This document shows, one piece after another, positions 7,590 to 16,183 of a stretch of 64,000 nt of DNA. Made by a program: the position numbers and the translations under genes. Positions within the stretch are counted from its first letter, which is position 1. Each line of letters opens with the position of its first letter. The stretch comes from Cellulosimicrobium cellulans (GTDB taxonomy: Bacteria; Actinomycetota; Actinomycetes; Actinomycetales; Cellulomonadaceae), in contig NZ_BJNZ01000003.1 in NCBI RefSeq assembly GCF_006539945.1, positions 1 to 64,000 of the forward strand, given 5' to 3'. The notes under the pieces are model-generated. The model was not told the origin of the DNA. It saw only the letters and a list, made by a program, of their open reading frames with translations, and made no database searches.

Positions 7590-8718
7590 ACCTGCCGCGA
7601 CGCCCCGCGTCGCCATCACGCAGCCCTACGTCCCGGCGTACCGCGTCGGGCTCTTCGGCCGCGTGGTCGAGCAGCTCGCGGACCTGGGTGTCGAGGCGCA
7701 CGTCTTCTTCGGCGGCGACGCGGACCAGATGCGGCGTCGGCGCGCGCGCGGCGACATGGTCGAGGTCCCCTGGGCGAGCGAGGTCGCGACACGGGTCGTG
7801 CGCCTGGGCCGGGGCGGTCGGCACGTCGTCCACCGCCGGCTCCCCGTCGCGTGGCGGGGCGGCGTGCTCCTCACGGAGATGCAGGCGGGCAACCTCGACG
7901 CGGTCCTCGCGGCGGCGCGCCGGCGCCCGTTCGTCACGTGGGGGCACGGCGCGTCGTACACGGCCGCCGAGGTCTCGGCGGCGGCCCGTCTGGAGTCGTG
8001 GGTGAACCGGCGTGCGGCGCACGTCCTGACCTACACCGAGTCCGGGCGTCGGTCGGTGCTGGACGCCTCGGGTCTTCCGGCGGATCGCGTGACGTCGTTC
8101 GACAACGCGACCGACACGACCGAGCTGCGGCGCGAGCGCGCCTCGCTCGACGCGGCGGGGCTGCGTCGGTACCGCGCGTCGATCGGGCTCCCGGAGGACG
8201 CGGTGCCGGTGCTCGTGCTCGGCGCGCTCAACGAGCACAAGCTGCCCGGCCTCGTCCGGGACGCCGCGCTCGAGGTGTTCCGACGCGACCCGAGGGCATG
8301 GCTCCTCGTCGCCGGGGACGGCCCGGCGGCCCCAGTGTTCCGGGACCTCGCGGACCGCACCGGCCGTGTGGTCCTCCTGGGACAGCTGGGCACGGTCGAC
8401 GTCGCGCGTGCGGGAGCGGTGTCCCGGCTCCTGCTCAACCCGGGGCGCGTGGGCCTCGTCGCGGTCGACGCGCTCGCGCTCGGGCTGCCGGTCCTGACCA
8501 CCGACGCCGCCCGCCACGCCCCGGAGATCGAGTACCTGCAGGAGGGCGCCGACCTGCGCACCGTCCCGGCGACGGCGGAGCTGCTCGCCGACGCTTGGCT
8601 CGACCTGGCCGCGGCGCGACCCGAAGCCCGGTCCGGCGCCCGGACGCTGCCGACGGTCGAGGCCGCGGCCGAGCGGATCGTCCGGACGCTGCACGGCGTC
8701 GTGAAGGACGCCGCATGA
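7573..8718 (+). CDS. Glycosyltransferase family 4-like protein
   Basis: A 381-residue cytoplasmic protein with a two-Rossmann GT-B layout. The N-terminal domain starts RVAITQPYVPAYRVGLFGRVVEQL; the C-terminal domain has VLVLGALNEHKLPGLV, LLVAGDGPAAPVF and the nucleotide-sugar binding stretch NPGRVGLVAVDALALGLPVLTTD in place of the usual E(x)7E loop. The usual first glutamate of that loop is not obvious, so activity should not be assumed. It presumably adds one sugar of the repeat unit. The start is a GTG inside the end of the sugar-transferase gene, indicating translational coupling. Confidence 0.8.
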   Translation: MTVPTRPAATPRVAITQPYVPAYRVGLFGRVVEQLADLGVEAHVFFGGDADQMRRRRARGDMVEVPWASEVATRVVRLGRGGRHVVHRRLPVAWRGGVLLTEMQAGNLDAVLAAARRRPFVTWGHGASYTAAEVSAAARLESWVNRRAAHVLTYTESGRRSVLDASGLPADRVTSFDNATDTTELRRERASLDAAGLRRYRASIGLPEDAVPVLVLGALNEHKLPGLVRDAALEVFRRDPRAWLLVAGDGPAAPVFRDLADRTGRVVLLGQLGTVDVARAGAVSRLLLNPGRVGLVAVDALALGLPVLTTDAARHAPEIEYLQEGADLRTVPATAELLADAWLDLAAARPEARSGARTLPTVEAAAERIVRTLHGVVKDAA

Positions 8719-9827
8719 GGGTGGCCCACTACTACGCGCGCTTCCTGTCGCACCCGTCGGGCGTGACGGACTCGATCGAGAACTGGGTGCGGCAGGCGCG
8801 ACGCGCCGGTCACGACGCGGTCGTGCTCTGCGCCCCCGTCCCGGCCCCGCGGGAGCTGGCGGCGGACGTCAGGGGCGCGGTGCGCACGACCCCGCACGTC
8901 GGACGGAGCCGCACGACCTGGGTCCCGAGAGGGCTCGGGCGCCACGTCGCGCCGGGCGACGTCCTCTACCTGCACGAGGGCTGGGTCGCGAGCAACGTCG
9001 TCGCCGCGCGCCAGGGCCGGCGCCGGGGCGCGGTCGTCGCCCTCATGCCGCACGGCGTCTACGAGACGGGCATCACGTCCCGCCTCAAGGACGTCGCCGG
9101 GATCCGCCGCACCGTCGAGGCCGGCGTGCTCCGGCGGGTCGACTGGATCCACGTCTTCTACCCCTCGGAGGTCGAGCTCGTGGACGTCGTCGTGCGCCGA
9201 CTGACCGCTCACGCCCCGAGCGTCCTCGCCCTGCCGAACGGCGCACCCGCTCCGGAGGACACCGTCCGGTGGGCCGGCGGGGGCGGGTACTTCCTGTGGA
9301 TGGGCCGCTACGACCCGGACCACAAGGGGATCGACCACCTCCTGCACCGGTGGAGCGAGCTGCCGTCGCCCCGGCCGCGCCTGGTCCTCGCGGGGCCCGA
9401 CTTCCGCGGCGGGCGAGGCCGGACCGCCGACCTCGCTGCCGACCTCGGCCTCGGCAGGGACGTCGAGGTCCGGGGGAGCGCCCGGGGCGACGACAAGGAG
9501 CGGCTGATCCGCGAGTGCCGCGCGTACCTGCACCCCTCGCGCTGGGAGTCGTGCAGCATCATGCTGCTCGAGATGCTCGCCGCGGGGGTCCCGACGCTCC
9601 TCTCCGCCACGATCCACGCCGCCGAACCGCTCGCCACGCAGGGCGTCGCCCTCGCGCACGACTTCGGCTCGCCCGACGGCCTCGACGCCTCGCTCGCCGC
9701 GGTCGACGAGAACCACGAGCTGGGCCGGAGCGCGCGCAAGTGGGTCGCCGAGACCGCGACGTGGGACCGCGTCGGGGCCGCCTACGGCGAGTGGCTCGCA
9801 CGACTCGACCAAGGAGGCGCACGATGA
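8715..9827 (+). CDS. Glycosyltransferase family 4 protein
   Basis: A 370-residue GT-B enzyme. The N-terminus RVAHYYARFLSHPSGVTDSIENWV is typical of sugar-acceptor domains. The C-terminal GT4 domain contains YFLWMGRYDPDHKGIDHLL, LVLAGPDFRGG and the HPSRWESCSIMLLEMLAAGVPTLLS loop, whose E-x7-E spacing fits the retaining GT4 family. The start codon overlaps the previous stop (ATGA), and the stop overlaps the next start in the same way. Donor and acceptor are unknown. Confidence 0.86.
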   Translation: MRVAHYYARFLSHPSGVTDSIENWVRQARRAGHDAVVLCAPVPAPRELAADVRGAVRTTPHVGRSRTTWVPRGLGRHVAPGDVLYLHEGWVASNVVAARQGRRRGAVVALMPHGVYETGITSRLKDVAGIRRTVEAGVLRRVDWIHVFYPSEVELVDVVVRRLTAHAPSVLALPNGAPAPEDTVRWAGGGGYFLWMGRYDPDHKGIDHLLHRWSELPSPRPRLVLAGPDFRGGRGRTADLAADLGLGRDVEVRGSARGDDKERLIRECRAYLHPSRWESCSIMLLEMLAAGVPTLLSATIHAAEPLATQGVALAHDFGSPDGLDASLAAVDENHELGRSARKWVAETATWDRVGAAYGEWLARLDQGGAR

Positions 9828-10765
9828 TCGTCGTCGCAGACCCCGGGGCAGCATCGACCAACGTCGGTGACCGCATCATCTCCGAGTCGATCGCGTCGGA
9901 GTTCGTGGAGCCTCTGCGCGCGGCCGGGCGCACCGTGGAGCTCGTCCCGATGCACGGCGCGCTCTCGACCGCCGACCGCGCCGCGCTCCGCGGTGCGGAC
10001 GAGGTCGTCGTGTGCGGCACCAACCTGCTCTCGGACCACATGCGCCTGCGGCGGGCGTGGCACTGGCCGGTCGAGGACATCGAGCTCTGCCGCGGTCGGC
10101 TGACGTTCCTCGGCGTGGGCTGGTGGCAGTACCAGCGCGCGGGCATCGACCCCGTCTCCGCGGCCTGGCTCCGGGCGCTCGCGGGCACGACCCCCTGGGC
10201 CGTGCGGGACGAGTACTCGCTCGCGAAGCTGCGTCGAGCTCGGGTCCCGGCCGTGCACACCAGCTGCCCGACCCTGTGGGGGGTGGAGAAGCAGGTGCTC
10301 CCGTCGGTCGAGCGGCGCGTCGTGGCGACGTTCACCGACTACAACCAGGACCCGCTCGCCGACGAGCGCCTCGTCCGGGAGCTCGTCGAGCACTTCGACG
10401 AGGTCCTCTTCTGGCCCCAGGGCCCGGGGGACCCGGAGTACGTCGACCACGTCCGTCGCGGCGCCGGCGCGGTCCTGGGCAGCGGCCTCGAGGAGCTCGA
10501 CGCCGTGCTCGCCGAGCCCGGGACGGCGTACGTCGGTCTGCGGCTGCACGGGGGGATCCGCGCGATGCAGCGAGGCGTCCCGTCGCTCGTCCTCTCGATC
10601 GACAACCGGGCACGCGAGATCGCCAGATCGGTCGGTCTCCGCGCGCCGTCGCGGCACGCGGCGCGGACGTACCGTGCCGACCTGAGGTCCGGGGAGACGG
10701 TCAGCGTCGCCGTCCCGCGGGAGGCCGTCGACGGATGGCGAGCGCGATGGGGGATCGCACGATGA
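9824..10765 (+). CDS. Polysaccharide pyruvyl transferase family protein
   Basis: A 313-residue protein. The N-terminus ADPGAASTNVGDRIISESI matches the start of pyruvyltransferases, and YVGLRLHGGIRAMQRGVPSLVLSIDNRAREI carries the family's RLHG motif with the probable catalytic histidine. The enzymes use phosphoenolpyruvate to place a ketal-linked pyruvate on a sugar of the repeat unit, adding negative charge. The ATGA overlaps on both sides put it in the same translational chain as the glycosyltransferases. No signal peptide, so action on lipid-linked intermediates in the cytoplasm is expected. Confidence 0.85.
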   Translation: MIVVADPGAASTNVGDRIISESIASEFVEPLRAAGRTVELVPMHGALSTADRAALRGADEVVVCGTNLLSDHMRLRRAWHWPVEDIELCRGRLTFLGVGWWQYQRAGIDPVSAAWLRALAGTTPWAVRDEYSLAKLRRARVPAVHTSCPTLWGVEKQVLPSVERRVVATFTDYNQDPLADERLVRELVEHFDEVLFWPQGPGDPEYVDHVRRGAGAVLGSGLEELDAVLAEPGTAYVGLRLHGGIRAMQRGVPSLVLSIDNRAREIARSVGLRAPSRHAARTYRADLRSGETVSVAVPREAVDGWRARWGIAR

Positions 10766-11112
10766 GGGCCGCGCGCGGCGAGGCCACCGCCGTGCTCCCG
10801 GCGCGCGTCACGACCGACCGGCTGGCCCGGCTCCCGGCGACGGACTACGTCCTCGTCGCGAGCGAGAGCGACTGGCGCGTCGCCGCCCGAGCCGGTCTGG
10901 ACCCCGTGACGACGCACGTGCGGTTCAGCGTCACCGACGCGCGGTCCGACGTCGCGGCACGCCTGGGCCGGCTCGTCATGCCGTGGCGGTGGCGACGCAC
11001 GATCCTCAACACGGGGATCGGGCTGGTGCACAGCGAGCCCGGCGCACCGTTCGCGCCGTTCCTGGGCGCGCTCCTCGCCGGCGCACGCGTGAGGAGGTCA
11101 CGTGACGGCTGA
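10762..11112 (+). CDS. Hypothetical protein, 116 aa, in the polysaccharide operon
   Basis: I do not recognise this protein. It is 116 residues, basic at its C-terminus, with no signal peptide and no clear transmembrane helix. Features include LPATDYVLVASESDWRVAARAGLDPVTTHVRF and LNTGIGLVHSEPGAPFAPFLGALLAGARVRRSR. It starts in an ATGA overlap with the pyruvyltransferase stop and overlaps the flippase start by 11 bp, so it is translated within the operon rather than being a chance frame. It could be a small accessory factor or a remnant of a larger enzyme. Confidence 0.6.
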   Translation: MRAARGEATAVLPARVTTDRLARLPATDYVLVASESDWRVAARAGLDPVTTHVRFSVTDARSDVAARLGRLVMPWRWRRTILNTGIGLVHSEPGAPFAPFLGALLAGARVRRSRDG

Positions 11113-12358
11113 GGGGACGGTCTACCGCCGCGCCGTCGCGACCCTGCGGCGCACCGGCGTCGTCGACGGGGCCTGGACGCTCACGGCCTCCGCCGGGTCG
11201 AAGGCGCAGACGCTCGTCGTCCTGGCCGTGGCCGGTGCCGCCGGAGGGGTCGAGGGCGTCGGGCGGGTGGTCCTCGCGACCTCGACGGCCGTCCTCGTGA
11301 CCGCCGTCGTGGACCTCGGGTTCTCGACCCAGATCATGCGTGCCTTCGCGGCCGGCGAGCTCGCCTCGCGCCGGACCGTCCTCGCGCCCCTCCTCGCGCG
11401 CGTCGGCGTCGTCGTACCGGTCGCGCTCCTCGCCGCGACCGTGGTGGTCGCGCCGCCCGGTGGCGACGGCACGGCCTGGACCCTGGCGGTCGGCGTCTAC
11501 GCGCTCGGGTACCTGGCGTCGAGCGTGGTCACGAGGCTCGCGTACGGGGTCGGGCGGTTCCGGGGTGGGGCGGCGCTCAACGGCGTCGTCCGTGCGAGCA
11601 CCGTCCCCGTCCTGCTGCTCGTGGGCCCGACGGGCGCGCCGCTGTGGACGACGCTCGTCGTCCTCGCGGTCGGCGAGCTCGTCATCGCCGTGGTCCAGTA
11701 CCGGCTCGTGCCGGCGTCCCCGCCGGGCGAGGAGGACGCGGGCGTGCTCGGGGTGCGCCGCACGTGGCGGTTCGGGGTCGCGCCGCTGATCAACACCGTG
11801 ATGAACCGGAGCGACGCTGTGCTCGTCTCGTTCTTCGCCGCGACGGCGGCAGTCGGGGTCTACGGTCTGGCGAGCCAGGTGGAGGGCGCGCTCACCACCG
11901 TCGCGCTCATCCCGGCCGGAGCGGCGGTGGCGTACGCGGCGCGGTCGCGGTCGCACGCCGACGTGAGGACGCAGCGGCGCGTCGTGGCCACCGTCGTGGC
12001 GGGTGCCTACCTCGTCCTCGCGGTGCCCGTGCTCGTGGCACCGGAGGCGCTCGTGGAGCTCGTGTTCTCGGTCACCCTCGAGGACGCGGACGCCCTGCGG
12101 ATCTGCGTGGTCGCCGGCATCTTCTCGTGCCTCGGCGGGGTGGCGACGCAGCAGATCACGGGGCTCGGCCGGCAGAACGCCCTCGTCGCGGTCTGGCTGT
12201 CGACGCTCGTCGTCGGCGTCGCCGGACTCGCGCTCGGTGCGGCCACGGCTGGTGCCGTCGGGGCTGCGTGGGGCGCGCTGGCGCGGGACCTGGTGTTCTG
12301 CCTGCTCTCGTGGTCCGTGCTCCTGTCTCCTCGCCGCCGCGTCAAGGAGGCACCATGA
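11102..12358 (+). CDS. Wzx-type oligosaccharide flippase
   Basis: A 418-residue integral membrane protein with roughly 12 hydrophobic helices. The pattern WTLTASAGSKAQTLVVLAVAG at the start and WRFGVAPLINTVMNRSDAVLVSFFAATAAVGVYGLASQV in the middle is that of the MOP/MATE-like polysaccharide export family. It flips undecaprenyl-diphosphate-linked repeat units across the membrane for polymerisation. The start is a GTG within the end of the 116-residue gene. Confidence 0.86.
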   Translation: MTAEGTVYRRAVATLRRTGVVDGAWTLTASAGSKAQTLVVLAVAGAAGGVEGVGRVVLATSTAVLVTAVVDLGFSTQIMRAFAAGELASRRTVLAPLLARVGVVVPVALLAATVVVAPPGGDGTAWTLAVGVYALGYLASSVVTRLAYGVGRFRGGAALNGVVRASTVPVLLLVGPTGAPLWTTLVVLAVGELVIAVVQYRLVPASPPGEEDAGVLGVRRTWRFGVAPLINTVMNRSDAVLVSFFAATAAVGVYGLASQVEGALTTVALIPAGAAVAYAARSRSHADVRTQRRVVATVVAGAYLVLAVPVLVAPEALVELVFSVTLEDADALRICVVAGIFSCLGGVATQQITGLGRQNALVAVWLSTLVVGVAGLALGAATAGAVGAAWGALARDLVFCLLSWSVLLSPRRRVKEAP

Positions 12359-13182
12359 CGCTCGTCCTGCCCCGACTGGGCCGCGCCGGCCTGGGGAACG
12401 AGCTGTTCCCCGCCCTGCGCGCGGCCGAGGTCGCCGCCGAGACCTCGGGCACGCTGATCGCGCCGCGGTGGTTCCAGCTCCGCGTCGGGCCGACGCTGCG
12501 TGGCGAACGGGACAGGAGGCAGTACTGGCGGCTCTTCCGACCTCCGACCCTCGAGCAGCGGATCCTGCGTCGCCGGGCCGAGTCGGTCGTCCGGGCGGGG
12601 CGCGGGGACGACGCGTCCGAGGTCGTGCTCGTCGCAGGCATGCGCGACTACTACGAGCCCTTCGTCCGGCCCGGGCAGTGGCACCGCGAGACGCTCCTCG
12701 GGTGGGCGCGCGACGGCGTCGTCGGCCCCGCTCGCCGCGACCCGTACCTCGGCGTCCACGTGCGCCTGGGCGACTTCAAGCGTCCGGACGAGGGCGCGTC
12801 GTCCGTGAGCGCCAACAACACGAGCACGCCGCTGGGCTGGTACGTCGGGGCCGTGCGCGCGCTCCGGGCGGGCGGGGTCGACCTCCCGGTGGTCGTCGCG
12901 TCCGACGGCGAGGACTCGGAGCTGGCGGACCTGCTGCGGATGCCCGGGGTCGCGCGGTCGGGTGCTCGCAACGCCCTCGACGAGATCGTCCTGCTGTCGC
13001 GGTCGGCGGGGATCCTGGGGAGCCGGTCGACGTTCACCTCCTGGGGTGCGTTCCTCGGGTCGGTGCCGCTCCTGGTGGCTCCCGGGGGGAACGCCTACCG
13101 GCCGCACGAGCACGTGTGGGAGAGCCGCGCGGAGGACGTCCCCGACGGATGGCTCGACCTGCTCGCGAGGTCGTGGGCATGA
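12355..13182 (+). CDS. GT11-like alpha-1,2-fucosyltransferase
   Basis: A 275-residue protein. GRAGLGNELFPALRAA near the N-terminus matches the GGLGNQLF motif of GT11 enzymes, and YLGVHVRLGDF matches their HxRxGD donor-binding motif; SRSAGILGSRSTFTSWGAFLG resembles the third conserved block. The family transfers fucose from GDP-fucose. GDP-fucose synthesis genes lie in the same locus (17525-19530), which supports the call. The frame overlaps the flippase stop (ATGA) and the polymerase start. Confidence 0.78.
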   Translation: MTLVLPRLGRAGLGNELFPALRAAEVAAETSGTLIAPRWFQLRVGPTLRGERDRRQYWRLFRPPTLEQRILRRRAESVVRAGRGDDASEVVLVAGMRDYYEPFVRPGQWHRETLLGWARDGVVGPARRDPYLGVHVRLGDFKRPDEGASSVSANNTSTPLGWYVGAVRALRAGGVDLPVVVASDGEDSELADLLRMPGVARSGARNALDEIVLLSRSAGILGSRSTFTSWGAFLGSVPLLVAPGGNAYRPHEHVWESRAEDVPDGWLDLLARSWA

Positions 13183-14453
13183 GCGGGGGCACGCGCGTGG
13201 ACCCGGAGCGCGACGTGATGGTCCGCGCCGCCCGCGCGACCTTCCTCGTCGGCGCGTTCCTCGTCCCGCTCACCGCGGTCCGGTCCGTCGCGGGCTTCAC
13301 GGTAGGTGACGCGGCGCTGGTCGTCGCGACGGCCCTGTGCCTGCTCAGCCTCGCCCGCCCGCCCGGGAGGGTTCCGGCCGGGGTCGCCGTGGCCTCGGGG
13401 CTCGCCGTCCTCGCCACCATGGCGCTCGCCGTCACGGCGCCCGCGCCCACGCTCGAGCTGGCGGTCGGCGCTCGGCTGTGCATGGTCTGGCTCGTCTGGA
13501 CCTGGGTGGCCACCGTGGTGCTGCGGACCCCTGCGCACGTGGTCGGGGCGGCCACGGCGTTCGTCCTCGGGGCGTGCCTGTCCTCTGTGGTCGCGCTCGG
13601 CCAGCTGGCCGGCGTCGACCTGCGCCCCCTGTTCCTCGCGACACCGGACGAGGGGACGACGGCGCGATTCGTCGGCCTGGGAGGCCATGCCAACGGCCAG
13701 GGTGGGTGCCTCGCGGTGGCCCTCGTGCTCTGCCTCGCCGCCGTCCTCGCGCGTCATCGGCGGATCGGCGCGCTCGTCGCGACGGCGTTCGTCGCGGTCG
13801 GCCTGCTGCTCACCGCGAGCATCACCGGTCTCCTCACCGCGGCGGTCGGGCTTCTCGTCCTCCTGTGGCGTGCCCGCAGCCCGCGCGCCGCCTTCGGCGG
13901 AATTCTCGGGATCGGTGCCGCGGCATTGGCGCTCGTGATTCTTCGCCGCGCATTCCCGGCCGTGGTGACGCCTTTCGACCGTTATGAGTCGGCGATCGGC
14001 GTCGGCGGGACGAGCACGGTCGGACAACGAATGCAGACCATTCGGTTCGCCTGGGAGAGTATCCGCTCCGACCCGTTCTCCGGAATCGGGTTCGGTCAGG
14101 GTGGCGGGACGTACAACGGGGTCACGCAGGCGCACAACATGCTGGTGCTCTCCTGGTACCAGGGCGGAGTCCTGCTCCTGCTCGCGGTCGTCGTGATGTG
14201 CGTGACCGCGCTCGTCGTCGGATGGAGGGCGCGGGGCCTGCTCGGCACGGCGCTGCTCGCGGCGACCGTTGCAGCACTGTTCTTTGCGCAGACTGGGCCG
14301 TCGCTTTACGACCGCTTCGTCTGGTTCCCCGCCGTCCTGCTCCTGGCCGCGGTGGCGGCTCAGGGGCGAGACGAGAGCGGGACGTCGCGACCTCCGGGAC
14401 GGCTCGTCCGTGCCGGGCGTCGCGCGGAGCGGGACGCGACAGCGCGCGTGTAG
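13179..14453 (+). CDS. O-antigen ligase/Wzy-like polymerase
   Basis: A 424-residue membrane protein with about 10-12 hydrophobic helices. A large external loop has RYESAIGVGGTSTVGQRMQTIRFAWESIRSDPFSGIGFGQG and the QAHNMLVLSWYQGG stretch, characteristic of the O-antigen ligase (Wzy_C) superfamily, where the histidine is important. In this context it is likely the polymerase that joins flipped repeat units. Codon use around 13900-14060 is a little less GC-rich than in neighbours. Its last 94 bp overlap the convergent glycosyltransferase on the other strand. Confidence 0.84.
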   Translation: MSGGTRVDPERDVMVRAARATFLVGAFLVPLTAVRSVAGFTVGDAALVVATALCLLSLARPPGRVPAGVAVASGLAVLATMALAVTAPAPTLELAVGARLCMVWLVWTWVATVVLRTPAHVVGAATAFVLGACLSSVVALGQLAGVDLRPLFLATPDEGTTARFVGLGGHANGQGGCLAVALVLCLAAVLARHRRIGALVATAFVAVGLLLTASITGLLTAAVGLLVLLWRARSPRAAFGGILGIGAAALALVILRRAFPAVVTPFDRYESAIGVGGTSTVGQRMQTIRFAWESIRSDPFSGIGFGQGGGTYNGVTQAHNMLVLSWYQGGVLLLLAVVVMCVTALVVGWRARGLLGTALLAATVAALFFAQTGPSLYDRFVWFPAVLLLAAVAAQGRDESGTSRPPGRLVRAGRRAERDATARV

Positions 14454-15562
14454 TGCTGCTCCAGGAGTGCCGCGACCGCGTCGACGGAGTAGCTGCTCCC
14501 GACGAGCGTCCGGGCCTCGCGGCCGAGCGTCGCCCGCAGTGGGGCGTCGGAGAGGAGGCGTGCCACCGCGACCGGGAGCTCCTGCTCGTCCTCGCTGAGA
14601 ACCACACCCGCGCGGGCCCGGGCGATCGCCGGTGCCAGCCCGCACGAGGAGGTCACGACGACGGGGGTCCCCGCCGACATCGCCTCGAGGACGCTCATGG
14701 GGAACGGTTCGTCGACGGAGGGGAGGACGTAGAGGTCGGCGGCCGCGAGCCGTGCCAGAGTCTCGCCCGGCGGCAGGGCGCCCTCCCAGACGACCTGGTG
14801 GCGGATCGCGGGGGGCAGCCCGGCGATGGCGGCGGTCACCTGCGGACCCTCGCCCTCGTCCGGACCGACGAGCGAGAACCGCACCCCGGGGAAGCGGGGT
14901 GCGAGGTCTGCGGCCATCCGGACGAACGCGAGCGGCCGCTTGCGCCGGTGCAGGCGTGCCAGGAACAGGACCTCGCGCGGGGGTGCCTGCGGCAGTTCTG
15001 CCGCGGCGGGCGGCGCCGCGGGCACGCCGTTGGCGAGGTGGTCGATCGTCGCTGCGTCGGCGAACAGCTCCTTCAGCCCAGCCTCCTCGGTGTCCGTCAG
15101 GACGAGGTTCGTCGACGCCTCCGTGACGACCCGGCGCGTGAGCAGGTGGTCCAGGGGTCGGGAGAGCACGTGCCGGCTCGGCATGACCATGCCGTGGGTC
15201 TGCGTGACGAGAGGTCTGCCCGCCGAGACCAGCACCCGGGCGGCGGGCAGCGTCACGAGATCGCGCGCCAGGTGCACGTGGGCGACGTCGAGACGGGTGG
15301 CGTTCGATCGCAACCACCGGACCATCCCCGGGGCGGCGATCCCGGCGAACCCGGTACCCGGGGCCGCCCGCACGGCCCGGAACGTCCTGACCGGGACGCC
15401 GTCCCACACCGTCGGGAGCGTGTCGAAGCCCGACGCCGCCGCGACGAGCACGGCGTCGTGGCCCCGCTCGCGCAGCGCGCGGACCTGGTTGGTCGCCACC
15501 CGGACGGGTCCGCCGAACGCGCCGTCGGGGGTGATGAGCGTCGTGACGTGCAGGATGCGCAT
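14360..15562 (-). CDS. Glycosyltransferase family 4 protein (reverse strand)
   Basis: A 400-residue GT-B enzyme with a standard GT4 layout: MRILHVTTLITPDGAFGGPVRVATNQVRAL at the N-terminus, REVLFLARLHRRKRPLAFV at the domain hinge and EPFPMSVLEAMSAGTPVVVTSSCG as the E-x7-E donor loop. The frame is open to 15889, but the ATG at 15562 gives the natural start. With the acyltransferase 10 bp upstream it forms a two-gene minus-strand unit within an otherwise plus-strand locus. The last 27 residues are basic and poorly conserved in character and overlap the polymerase gene on the opposite strand. Confidence 0.88.
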   Translation of the reverse strand: MRILHVTTLITPDGAFGGPVRVATNQVRALRERGHDAVLVAAASGFDTLPTVWDGVPVRTFRAVRAAPGTGFAGIAAPGMVRWLRSNATRLDVAHVHLARDLVTLPAARVLVSAGRPLVTQTHGMVMPSRHVLSRPLDHLLTRRVVTEASTNLVLTDTEEAGLKELFADAATIDHLANGVPAAPPAAAELPQAPPREVLFLARLHRRKRPLAFVRMAADLAPRFPGVRFSLVGPDEGEGPQVTAAIAGLPPAIRHQVVWEGALPPGETLARLAAADLYVLPSVDEPFPMSVLEAMSAGTPVVVTSSCGLAPAIARARAGVVLSEDEQELPVAVARLLSDAPLRATLGREARTLVGSSYSVDAVAALLEQHYTRAVASRSARRPARTSRPGGRDVPLSSRP

Positions 15563-15572
15563 CCCGCCGCCC

Positions 15573-16139
15573 TCAGAACCTCGACCGGGACGACAGCTCG
15601 CGCCCGTCCCAGATCGCCCCGTCCGGCACCTCGCCCCGCACCACCGAACCGGGCGTGACGAGCGACGACCGCCCCAGCCGGGTCCCGCCGAGCACGATGC
15701 AGCGGGCGGTGACCCAGGCGCCCGGCCCGACGTGGACGGGCGACGTGACGAGCCCCATGTCGGAGCGGTGCCGGTGGCTGCCGGTCGTGACGAGGGTCTC
15801 CTGGGAGAGCACGGCGTCGTGCTCGATCCGGACGTGATCCTGGTTGTGGATCCAGACCCCCTCGCCGATCCAGCAGTTGTCCCCCACATGAAGCTTCCAT
15901 GGGAATCGGACCCGGGTCCTGGGGCGGAACACGACCCCGTCCCCGATCTCCGCGCCGAACGCGCGCAGCACGCGCACCCGGATCCTCGAGCTGATCTGCC
16001 AGGGATTCGACACGAGGAGGAGCTCGGCGACTCCCCAGAGATAGACGACGGCCGTCGGACGGTCCCACGACGCGCGTTCTCCCGGCGCGTCCGCTAGCGG
16101 GACCACAGGAATTTTCCTGCCCGTAACAGCGGATTTCAT
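15573..16139 (-). CDS. WcaF-like hexapeptide-repeat acyltransferase
   Basis: A 188-residue protein. After an N-terminal helix (WGVAELLLVSNPWQISSRIRVRVLRAFGAEIG) come hexapeptide repeats that form a left-handed beta-helix (IGDGVVFRPRTRVRFPWKLHVGDNCWIGEGVWI), with an SHRHRSDMG loop holding the likely catalytic histidine. The sequence closely follows colanic-acid WcaF-type O-acetyltransferases, which acetylate a sugar from acetyl-CoA. It is transcribed divergently from the WcaI-like glycosyltransferase. Confidence 0.85.
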   Translation of the reverse strand: MKSAVTGRKIPVVPLADAPGERASWDRPTAVVYLWGVAELLLVSNPWQISSRIRVRVLRAFGAEIGDGVVFRPRTRVRFPWKLHVGDNCWIGEGVWIHNQDHVRIEHDAVLSQETLVTTGSHRHRSDMGLVTSPVHVGPGAWVTARCIVLGGTRLGRSSLVTPGSVVRGEVPDGAIWDGRELSSRSRF

Positions 16140-16170
16140 CTGCCCCCCAGCGTCCTCGTCGCGCCGCAGT

Positions 16171-16183
16171 TATGGTAATCGAG
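16171..16183 (+). promoter_or_regulatory. Leaderless promoter of the WcaI-like gene
   Basis: TATGGT at 16171-16176 is followed by 6 nt and the GTG start at 16183. There is no Shine-Dalgarno sequence. This spacing puts the transcription start at or next to the start codon. Confidence 0.5.
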
